Positions 1 through 5,133 of a stretch of DNA of 5,133 nucleotides are shown here, one piece after another; the first letter of the stretch is position 1; each line of letters starts with the position of its first letter. The notes under the pieces were generated by a model. That model ran no database searches. It was given only the letters and a program-made list of their open reading frames with translations, and was not told the origin of the DNA. The stretch is from JAGNRR01 sp964612525 (GTDB taxonomy: Bacteria; Bacteroidota; Bacteroidia; Chitinophagales; Chitinophagaceae): NCBI GenBank assembly GCA_964612525.1, contig CAZTCQ010000125.1, forward strand, positions 1 to 5,133, in the 5' to 3' direction. The position numbers and the translations under genes were made by a program.

Positions 1-220
1 CGCCAGAGTTCGGGCAAGAACTATTATTTGTTTGATTAGTTGCTGTATTCCACTGCGAACCAGAAGTATTATAAACTCCCCAGCCAGCTGGAATGGCTAC
101 AGCCGAAAAAGTTTCTGGACCGAAGGGTGCAACGGCCTGACCAGTTGAACCTGGACCAACCTGCGCTTGCATAGTAAACGTAGCTATGCTGAGTAGTATT
201 AGTGTGAATATTTTCTTCAT
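1..220 (-). CDS. Secreted protein, N-terminal fragment (3' end outside window)
   Basis: This is the first 73 codons of a gene that runs off the left edge. The ATG at 220-218 opens a typical Sec signal peptide: MKK, then a hydrophobic core (IFTLILLSIATFTM), then a QAQ cleavage site near residue 20. The visible mature part is rich in Gly, Ser, Thr, Asn and Pro. It includes a stretch around residues 38-58 (PETFSAVAIPAGWGVYNTSG, then SQW) that resembles the opening of adhesin or choice-of-anchor beta-sandwich domains of Bacteroidota secreted proteins. That resemblance is an impression, not an assignment. No Shine-Dalgarno sequence precedes the ATG; the leader is A/T-rich and carries an AAACAAAATT motif. 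The strong terminator upstream (356-386) separates it from the large gene, so it probably has its own promoter. By analogy with its neighbour it may be another T9SS cargo, but the C-terminus that would show this is missing. Function is unknown. Confidence 0.8.
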   Translation of the reverse strand, partial: MKKIFTLILLSIATFTMQAQVGPGSTGQAVAPFGPETFSAVAIPAGWGVYNTSGSQWNTATNQTNNSSCPNSG

Positions 221-230
221 AAAAAAGTAC

Positions 231-240
231 AATTTTGTTT
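231..240 (-). repeat. Leader motif AAACAAAATT, copy 1
   Basis: On the minus strand this 10-mer lies 10 nt upstream of the ATG of the partial secreted gene. The same 10-mer occurs twice in the leader of the large secreted gene (4435-4444 and 4484-4493). A-rich leaders replace Shine-Dalgarno sequences in many Bacteroidota genes, so it may help ribosome loading. It may also only reflect composition. Confidence 0.4.
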
Positions 241-257
241 GAACTTGTGAATGTATA

Positions 258-284
258 TTTTTTTTAAAAAAAATCAAAAAAAAA
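258..284. other. Clustered A/T homopolymer tracts in intergenic region
   Basis: T8 (258-265) is followed directly by A8 (266-273), then TC, then A9 (276-284). T8A8 is a perfect 16-bp palindrome. The tracts lie 38-64 bp upstream of the start of the partial secreted gene, where its promoter or leader should be. Such A-tracts are known to bend or stiffen DNA and can change length by strand slippage. Either role here is inference. I could not find an exact TAnnTTTG box for this gene. The nearest candidates, TAATTTAG (303-310) and TAACTTTT (281-288), each have one mismatch and lack a properly spaced TTG. Confidence 0.45.
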
Positions 285-355
285 GTTAAAGTTCTTATAT
301 ATCTAAATTATTTGTATTTATCCATTGGCATTGTTCAATCAAAAAAGAGAAAAAC

Positions 356-386
356 AAAAAAAACTCGACCAAATTTAATGGTCGAG
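356..386 (-). terminator. Intrinsic terminator of the large secreted-protein gene
   Basis: Read on the minus strand, the stem CTCGACCA / TGGTCGAG (364-371 and 379-386, 8 perfect base pairs) closes a 7-nt loop. It is followed at once by eight T residues (356-363), then a further T-rich stretch to about 341. The stem begins 25 nt after the TAA stop at 412. This is a textbook Rho-independent terminator. It implies that the two secreted-protein genes are not read as one efficient transcript. On the plus strand the downstream side lacks a T-run, so it is probably one-directional. Confidence 0.9.
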
Positions 387-411
387 GCAATATCTAATTA
401 TGATTATGATC

Positions 412-3400
412 TTAATTCTTACGAATCTTAGCAACGTTAGTTAGCTTATTATTCTCAAAGATCTGAACACCATAAACACCTGTGGCTACTTCCCCTAAGT
501 TCAATGTCATATGATTCAATCCTTTAGTTGTTTTCATTGATAACGAATTGACCACGCGGCCACTCATATCTACTAACTTCACTTCGGTTTGTGCTGCTTG
601 GCTTGAAGTCAAATCAATATTCAAAACATGCGTTGCAGGATTTGGATAAATAGAAACTATGCTACCGCTTGTACCCCAAACAATATCAATCACTTCACTA
701 AAGTTTGTTTTATTATCAATATCTACTTGCTCTAAGCGATAGTAGTTATGACCCGTCATTGGTTTTTGATCCACAAAACTGTAGCTCAACTCTCCAGCAC
801 TATTACCGTTTTGTGCTTTGGTTTCTACTGTACCTAAAGTAGTAAAGTCATTACCATTTGCACTGCGTTGTACATTAAAGAGCTTGTTGTTTTGCTCATT
901 AGCCGTTGTCCATTCAACTACATCTACCGTACGTTCTTTACGTACTGTAAAGTTTGTATAGCGTACCGGTAATGCCGTATTATTCGGATTCACCGCATGT
1001 GCTCTAAACTGACTGAAGCTAGGCGTTGCAACTGTTACTTCCCAATAGCTCCCATTCCAATTAACACTTGTTGGCGTAAGTACAATTGGGTTATTCGTCA
1101 ATCCAGCATCATCATTCTTCGTGATACGAATGTTTGGAATGTTCGGATCTGTATTACTACCTGTTGTTGGCAATTGTAAATACGGAGCTACGGTTGCAGC
1201 ATTCAAATCATCAAAGTCTGCTTGTGTAAAGTATAAGGTTACATCAGCCGGACCATTACTCGTTGGCGTAATTTGATACCAACGACCTGCGAATGGTTGA
1301 CCATTATGTGTCTGTGCACCACCAACAGCAACACCAGCAAACGTGGTACCTAAAACATTCCCACCGGCACCATCATTAATATTGGCTATTAACTCACAGT
1401 TGTTATCGTAATAATTAATAGAAGAGCCATCGCCTTGCATCATACTTTGAGTAAAGGAAGTTTGTGCCAAACTACTCGCGACCACAGGCTCATATGCATC
1501 AATATTTACAATAAATGAATCTTGATTCGTTGCGCCAATACCATCTACCACAATATAGTATGTAGCTCCTTTTACTAAGCCGCCCCAATTAATGGTAGAA
1601 CGTAGTCCGCAATCATCATCATTTTGTGTTATCGTTGCCCCTGCACTGTCCAATAAATGCATCCAAGTATCCCAACTGTTTACCGTATTACAAAGTGTTG
1701 CTTCAATAGAATCAGAACAACCCGGCATTACGAATTGATAAAACACATCATTCCCTGCTCTATTTCCTGTGTGTGTACCTTGATCTGACCAACAATTGGC
1801 TGATAAGTTAGTATTAGAGTCTACGTAAGGTAAGCTTGAGATAACTATTGGATCAGTAAATATATTTCCAACAGGGGCGGGATTCACCGTTATTGTTATA
1901 GAATCACTCACAGAACAACCCGCGGCATCAAAACCTGTAACAGAATAGGTTGTAGTATTAAGCATGTTCAAAGCATTTACAGTTGCTTGCGTTGTGGTAT
2001 CTAAATAAGTACTTGGTGTCCAGGCAATTGAATCAAAGGGTGCTGGAGTGTTTGTTCCTCCCGATATATTTAAAACATAATCCTCCGTTTCTCCGTAACT
2101 AGCTGCTCTACACGGGTCCATCAAAGGTATTGGTCCGTTGTAGTCATCCATTATCCGCATTAGAGTTATTCCGTTGTAAGCACTTGAAGGAATGTTCACG
2201 TTAAAAGTTGTAAGCACATTTGCTGCAATATTATTTACTTGACCCACCTGTTCATTTGCTTGGAAAATACTGTCCTGATTGTAATCTATCCAAATAGATT
2301 GTTCTTGAGAACCAAAAGTTCCATTACGAACTGTTACCGTATAAGGCGTTGCAGTCGTTACAGCAATCGGTGTTGGAGAGAGTTGATAATAAGGCGCAGC
2401 TGAAGCTCCTGTTTGATTTTGTAGTAAACCACCAAAACCACCTACTGAATCAATATAATCACCAAAACCTGTTCCGTTAGAGTAGGTAGGCGTACAGAAA
2501 GGTACAGAAACTCCTGCTAATCCTGGATTAACTGATAAAGTAACAGCTCCTCCGGCACAAACCACAGTATCAGTTGCTGTAAGGCTTGTAATTGTTGGGT
2601 TATTTACCGTTACAGGAACAGCTGTTCTGGCTGAAGGACATCCGGGGACAGAAACTTTCCAATCGTAAAAGAAATAATAGTAACCAGTTGAGAAAGTATT
2701 CCCTGTTATAGATACCGCTCCAGATCCACTTGTGTAGGGATAAATAGCACTCGTATTGTTTCTATACAATCCTCCTGTTGTGCCATTAGCGGAGCAACCT
2801 AAGGTATAATTCACCCCGGCAGGTATTGAAAACCCTAAATAAACTGTTTCTGGGTTACCTCCACTTGCAGTAACATTTACCGTCGTTGAAGCAACAACTG
2901 CATTGGCAGATGTTTTGGCTTCTATAGAAATACTTCCTGGGCCTTGCGGATAAACCGTCACTGAATCTATAATAATATCGCTGTTCGTAGTAAAAATTAA
3001 TTGCTGAGCCGTAAGTGCACTAAAGTTAGCGCCTGTACCAATGGTATTATCAACAGGTCCTACAGTTTCATTGACTAATCCGTAAGTTTCAACATAGAAA
3101 GTTGTATCGGCTATTACATTAGTCAAGGCCAAAGAGTCGCTGTTCGAAATAACCGTCGTACTTAAAGAATCAGTATACCAGTTATAGCCGGTTGTGCTTC
3201 CCGTGGCTAAAAGAGTTACATCGTCACCAGGACAGACCACTGCGGGATTTGCTATTGGTGCCATAGGTGTTGGATTAACCGTAACCGTCGCTGATCCAGA
3301 ATTTCCAGATCCTGCAAAACTATTTGCATCAGTTATAGATACAATAGAGTAGGTTGAAGTGACTGCAGGAGAAACTGAAATATCAGCACCGCTCATGTAG

Positions 3401-4434
3401 CCAGTCGTTGTATAATTTGTAGTACCATCCGTCACCACTACAGTAAATGGTGATGTTCCGCCAGTAATATTTATGGCAAGGTTTGCACTTCCACTTGTAC
3501 TTGAGCAGAAATTATCTGGTCCTGTTCCGCTTGAAAGAACCGAGGCGGTGGGACCTGTTGCAATCGTCAGGTTTTGTGTTGCTGTACAATTGTTGCTTGC
3601 AGTATAGGTTACAATACTATTACCTGCGTTCACTCCTGATACCAAACCAGATCCATTAATTGTTGCATTGGCATTGTTTATAGTCCAAGGAGTTCCGCTT
3701 GGTGTTCCTGAACCTGTTAAAGAAACAGATGAACCTACATTCACAACTGTAGGACCCGTAATAGAAGGGGATTGTAATAAATTAACGGTAAAGTTTACCG
3801 TGTTGATACCAGTACAAGTTCCACCAATTGCCGTAACAAAAAGCGAAGGGTTATAACCTGTTGGTATAGAGGTAGGTGTTCCACTTACCGTAATTGTTCC
3901 AGCCGTGGCATTTCCTGTAAATATTGCACTCACGCCGGGTGGCATATTTCCTGTAGAAACATTGGTAGCAATAGTCGTAGAAAAAACCAAAGGTGTAATA
4001 GGTACACCAGTACACAAGGTTTGACTTAGTGGTCCGCTTGTAAGATTTATACTACAAGAAGCAGATGCTGCCTGACAACCACCGTTCAATACAGCAGTTC
4101 CTCCGCAGCCGCCCACACTTGTCCAAGGACCACAAGGTGGAACGTTTGGGTTAGTTATAGGAGATATCGCGTAAACAGCACCACCATCAAGCCTAATTTG
4201 CCAGTTTGAACCACTTTTATCAATATAATATTGATTCAAACCTGTAGTTTTACCCCACAATGGCAGGCTGAATAAGGGTCCATTATAGGTTCCATTGGCA
4301 CCGGAACAACTGCCCGTAAGGCCTGAAACCGTTATCGATTGCGCTGAAACATTTTCTTGAATTACTGAAAAGCAAAGCGTTAAGACAAGCAGTATACAGA
4401 ATCTACTTGTAAAAAAGGAGTACATCTTTTTCAT
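412..4434 (-). CDS. Large multidomain T9SS-secreted surface protein (Ig-like, GEVED, PPC, type A sorting domain)
   Basis: This 1340-residue protein has a signal peptide at residues 1-32 (MKKMYSFF..., hydrophobic core, VSAQ). Domains in order, approximate residues: a compact Cys/Trp/Gly module common at the front of such proteins (34-121); Ig-like with putative-Ig features (127-218); Ig-like resembling BIG2, with GLVSGVNAG (222-291); an Ig/SprB-repeat-like segment (293-387); an Ig_7-like domain (391-454, closing strand 597-610) interrupted by a GANF...YYYFFYDWKV beta-sandwich (455-596); an Ig-like domain (616-641 and 799-852) interrupted by a GEVED domain (646-790, with GETEDY at 781-786); a PPC-like domain (856-980, NDDDCG at 938-943); a common pre-CTD region (about 983-1253); and a T9SS type A sorting domain (1261-1340, YPNP at 1263-1266, ending KIRKN). 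Known for this class: Sec export, then T9SS passage across the outer membrane and, usually, removal of the CTD with attachment to the cell surface or release. No catalytic domain is visible; adhesion or matrix function is inferred. The ATG at 4434 is chosen because it gives a clean signal peptide. Confidence 0.93.
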   Translation of the reverse strand: MKKMYSFFTSRFCILLVLTLCFSVIQENVSAQSITVSGLTGSCSGANGTYNGPLFSLPLWGKTTGLNQYYIDKSGSNWQIRLDGGAVYAISPITNPNVPPCGPWTSVGGCGGTAVLNGGCQAASASCSINLTSGPLSQTLCTGVPITPLVFSTTIATNVSTGNMPPGVSAIFTGNATAGTITVSGTPTSIPTGYNPSLFVTAIGGTCTGINTVNFTVNLLQSPSITGPTVVNVGSSVSLTGSGTPSGTPWTINNANATINGSGLVSGVNAGNSIVTYTASNNCTATQNLTIATGPTASVLSSGTGPDNFCSSTSGSANLAINITGGTSPFTVVVTDGTTNYTTTGYMSGADISVSPAVTSTYSIVSITDANSFAGSGNSGSATVTVNPTPMAPIANPAVVCPGDDVTLLATGSTTGYNWYTDSLSTTVISNSDSLALTNVIADTTFYVETYGLVNETVGPVDNTIGTGANFSALTAQQLIFTTNSDIIIDSVTVYPQGPGSISIEAKTSANAVVASTTVNVTASGGNPETVYLGFSIPAGVNYTLGCSANGTTGGLYRNNTSAIYPYTSGSGAVSITGNTFSTGYYYFFYDWKVSVPGCPSARTAVPVTVNNPTITSLTATDTVVCAGGAVTLSVNPGLAGVSVPFCTPTYSNGTGFGDYIDSVGGFGGLLQNQTGASAAPYYQLSPTPIAVTTATPYTVTVRNGTFGSQEQSIWIDYNQDSIFQANEQVGQVNNIAANVLTTFNVNIPSSAYNGITLMRIMDDYNGPIPLMDPCRAASYGETEDYVLNISGGTNTPAPFDSIAWTPSTYLDTTTQATVNALNMLNTTTYSVTGFDAAGCSVSDSITITVNPAPVGNIFTDPIVISSLPYVDSNTNLSANCWSDQGTHTGNRAGNDVFYQFVMPGCSDSIEATLCNTVNSWDTWMHLLDSAGATITQNDDDCGLRSTINWGGLVKGATYYIVVDGIGATNQDSFIVNIDAYEPVVASSLAQTSFTQSMMQGDGSSINYYDNNCELIANINDGAGGNVLGTTFAGVAVGGAQTHNGQPFAGRWYQITPTSNGPADVTLYFTQADFDDLNAATVAPYLQLPTTGSNTDPNIPNIRITKNDDAGLTNNPIVLTPTSVNWNGSYWEVTVATPSFSQFRAHAVNPNNTALPVRYTNFTVRKERTVDVVEWTTANEQNNKLFNVQRSANGNDFTTLGTVETKAQNGNSAGELSYSFVDQKPMTGHNYYRLEQVDIDNKTNFSEVIDIVWGTSGSIVSIYPNPATHVLNIDLTSSQAAQTEVKLVDMSGRVVNSLSMKTTKGLNHMTLNLGEVATGVYGVQIFENNKLTNVAKIRKN

Positions 4435-4444
4435 AATTTTGTTT
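4435..4444 (-). promoter_or_regulatory. Start-proximal AAACAAAATT leader of the large gene
   Basis: The sequence directly before the ATG at 4434 reads (minus strand) CCAAAAAAACAAAATT and contains no Shine-Dalgarno. The 10-mer AAACAAAATT abuts the start codon here, recurs at 4484-4493 in the same leader, and occurs near the start of the other secreted gene. An A-rich, SD-less start region is normal for Bacteroidota and supports ATG 4434 as the start. Whether the shared motif has a specific role is unknown. Confidence 0.5.
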
Positions 4445-4460
4445 TTTTGGTTGAAGAGCG

Positions 4461-4480
4461 AAGGAAGTCTATACTTCCTT
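4461..4480 (-). promoter_or_regulatory. Perfect hairpin sequence in the 5' leader of the large gene
   Basis: AAGGAAGTCTATACTTCCTT (plus strand) has two perfect complementary 8-nt arms (4461-4468 and 4473-4480) around a 4-nt CTAT loop. It lies between the predicted transcription start (near 4497) and the ATG, 26 nt upstream of the ATG, so it should fold as an RNA stem-loop in the roughly 65-nt leader. It is not followed by a T-run in the direction of transcription, so it is not an intrinsic terminator. It could stabilise the mRNA, affect translation, or be a DNA operator for a dimeric regulator. The sequence does not decide between these. Confidence 0.6.
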
Positions 4481-4483
4481 GGC

Positions 4484-4493
4484 AATTTTGTTT
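4484..4493 (-). repeat. Leader motif AAACAAAATT, upstream copy
   Basis: This is a second copy in the same leader of the 10-mer that abuts the ATG at 4434. It lies just after the predicted transcription start and just before the 4461-4480 hairpin sequence. The two copies therefore flank the hairpin. The last T of the motif is also the first base of an in-frame TTG (4485-4483), which allows a spurious 17-residue N-terminal extension. Confidence 0.4.
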
Positions 4494-4503
4494 AATTAGC
4501 ATG

Positions 4504-4534
4504 CAAACGTAAGTAGTTAGAATACGGTAAACAA
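4504..4534 (-). promoter_or_regulatory. Bacteroidota-type promoter for the large secreted-protein gene
   Basis: On the minus strand TACGTTTG (4504-4511) matches the Bacteroidota -7 consensus TAnnTTTG at every fixed position. A TTG -33 element (4532-4534) lies 20 nt upstream, within the 17-23 nt spacing known for this sigma-factor class. The predicted transcription start is around 4496-4500, which gives a leader of about 65 nt before the ATG at 4434. The -33 element overlaps one arm of the inverted repeat at 4533-4552. Confidence 0.75.
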
Positions 4535-4552
4535 TAGCGAATACTCGCTATT
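4533..4552. repeat. Inverted repeat between mnmG and the large gene, touching the -33 box
   Basis: AATAGCGA (4533-4540) and TCGCTATT (4545-4552) are perfect 8-nt complementary arms around ATAC. The repeat begins 41 nt after the mnmG stop codon in the direction of transcription. It could form the terminator hairpin of mnmG, although only GTTTACC follows, a poor T-run. It could instead be an operator, since its near arm shares two bases with the TTG of the promoter. It is preceded on the minus strand by an almost pure A/T stretch (4551-4573). Confidence 0.5.
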
Positions 4553-4593
4553 TATTATATAAATAAATATATGAATGGGTGTTTAGAGAAAAC

Positions 4594-5133
4594 CTAACGG
4601 CCCATATATACCATAAGTATCTGTATATCCGTAGGATTAACACCACTTATGCGACTAGCCTGCCCAATTGTACGTGGGCGAATTTTATTAAACTTCTGTC
4701 TGCTTTCAATACGCATAGAGGGTAGCTTATCATAATCAAAGTTATCAGGAATGATTAAATCTTCTAATTGCTTTGCCTTCGTAGCCAAGTCCTTTTCCTT
4801 ATTTATATACGTTTCATACTTTAATTGTATAGATACCTGCTCTAATGTTTCACGTGAAACATCTTTGGCAATTTCTCGTACAACTTCTGAGCCTTCTAGC
4901 AGATTGTCTAGCTCTATCTCCGGACGGCAGAGTATTTTCTTTATGGTAAAGTGCTCTCTTAAGGGAGAAGACTCTATACTCTCTAGGTATGGGTTTATTT
5001 CATTTGGTTTCAAACGGGTCTTTTCAAAGAGACTCTTTGTACTATCAATCTCTTTTAGTTTACTCTCTACCATGTGCATACGCTCATTGCTGGCCAAGCC
5101 TAGCTTGTTGCTTATCTCGGTAAGACGCAAATC
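4594..5133 (-). CDS. mnmG: tRNA uridine-5-carboxymethylaminomethyl(34) synthesis enzyme MnmG, C-terminal part (5' end outside window)
   Basis: The open frame enters at the right edge with D-L-R-L-T-E-I-S and ends at TAG (4596-4594), giving 179 residues. That is about the last 29% of a protein that is normally around 620 residues. The family hallmarks are clear: LRLTEISNKLGLASNER near the start, a QLKYETYI motif (residues 103-110), IPDNFDY, and the C-terminal block RPRTIGQASRISGVNPTDIQ (153-172) ending MVYMGR. Known for the family: MnmG (GidA) is an FAD-dependent cytoplasmic enzyme that works with the GTPase MnmE to install the cmnm5 group on U34 of certain tRNAs. This C-terminal helical region contacts MnmE and tRNA, while the FAD-binding part lies outside the window. 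A TTG at 5130 is an internal Leu codon, not a start. The gene carries an exact parS palindrome at 4846-4861, read as codons for V-S-R-E-T at residues 92-96, between more conserved blocks. gidA is near the replication origin in many bacteria. Confidence 0.96.
   Translation of the reverse strand, partial: DLRLTEISNKLGLASNERMHMVESKLKEIDSTKSLFEKTRLKPNEINPYLESIESSPLREHFTIKKILCRPEIELDNLLEGSEVVREIAKDVSRETLEQVSIQLKYETYINKEKDLATKAKQLEDLIIPDNFDYDKLPSMRIESRQKFNKIRPRTIGQASRISGVNPTDIQILMVYMGR
4846..4861. promoter_or_regulatory. parS: parS site: centromere-like ParB-binding palindrome inside mnmG
   Basis: TGTTTCACGTGAAACA matches the canonical bacterial chromosomal parS 16-mer at all 16 positions and is a perfect palindrome. 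The symmetry extends one base each way (4845 A, 4862 T) to 18 bp. Known function: ParB dimers load at parS as CTP-dependent clamps and spread over flanking DNA. They form the nucleoprotein complex that ParA separates and that recruits SMC/condensin. parS sites usually cluster near oriC and often lie within genes. Here it sits in a part of mnmG that is less conserved than the flanking motifs. I found no second copy in the window. That it is functional here is inferred; the match is seen directly. Confidence 0.85.

Noticed and set aside
936..952. Inverted repeat CTTTAC-N5-GTAAAG as a possible terminator or regulatory hairpin
   Set aside because: It lies in coding sequence for a conserved part of the large protein (TVRKERTV), has only 6-bp arms and no T-run.
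997..1179. 60-codon plus-strand open frame
   Set aside because: It lies wholly inside the conserved minus-strand T9SS protein gene, matches no family I know and has no signal or leader. It is a shadow frame.
3668..3856. 62-codon plus-strand open frame
   Set aside because: It is antisense to the Ig-like region of the large gene. Its Pro/Val/Thr-rich sequence is what antisense of Gly/Thr/Asn-rich repeats gives.
4435..4485. A 17-residue N-terminal extension of the large protein starting at a TTG codon (4485)
   Set aside because: It would start at a rare codon and place charged residues (PRKYRLP...) before the signal peptide. It is also encoded by the leader hairpin and the A-rich motif. The ATG at 4434 gives a standard signal peptide.
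4504..4593. Possible replication origin, given the A/T-rich stretch and nearby parS and gidA
   Set aside because: I see no DnaA boxes (TTATCCACA-like) in the intergenic regions. A parS can lie many kilobases from oriC, so only origin proximity is suggested.
5128..5130. TTG at 5130 as the start of a short 178-residue protein
   Set aside because: The frame continues to the window edge with D-L before R-L-T, matching internal MnmG sequence, so the gene is simply cut by the window.
1..5133. tRNA, rRNA, CRISPR, insertion sequences, riboswitches
   Set aside because: I found no tandem spaced repeats, transposase frames, terminal inverted repeats or recognisable RNA gene cores on either strand by eye.

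Overview
The window comes from a member of the Bacteroidota. Three things point there. The large secreted protein ends in a type IX secretion system (T9SS) type A C-terminal sorting domain and is a mosaic of Ig-like, GEVED and PPC modules typical of that phylum. An exact Bacteroidota-type promoter (TTG, 20 nt, TAnnTTTG) precedes it. The start codons follow A-rich, Shine-Dalgarno-free leaders. Family or genus cannot be fixed from this sequence.

All three genes lie on the minus strand, so transcription runs from right to left. Positions 4594-5133 hold the last 179 codons of mnmG (gidA), a tRNA U34-modifying enzyme. Inside this coding sequence, at 4846-4861, is an exact copy of the canonical 16-bp chromosomal parS palindrome TGTTTCACGTGAAACA, the loading site for the ParB chromosome-segregation protein. 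It is the most notable signal in the window and suggests that the locus is close to the replication origin, a common neighbourhood for gidA.

The 159-nt gap 4435-4593 holds an 8-bp-stem inverted repeat that touches the -33 box of the next promoter, the promoter itself, and a perfect 20-nt hairpin sequence in the predicted 5' leader. The gene at 412-4434 encodes a 1340-residue T9SS cargo protein. Two of its Ig-like domains each appear to be interrupted by another beta-sandwich domain. It ends at a clear intrinsic terminator (356-386).

The 191-nt gap 221-411 contains that terminator and an unusual A/T-tract region. At 1-220 is the start of a second secreted protein, cut off by the window edge. 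The two secreted proteins look like separately transcribed cell-surface genes. mnmG is a housekeeping neighbour with no evident functional link to them.
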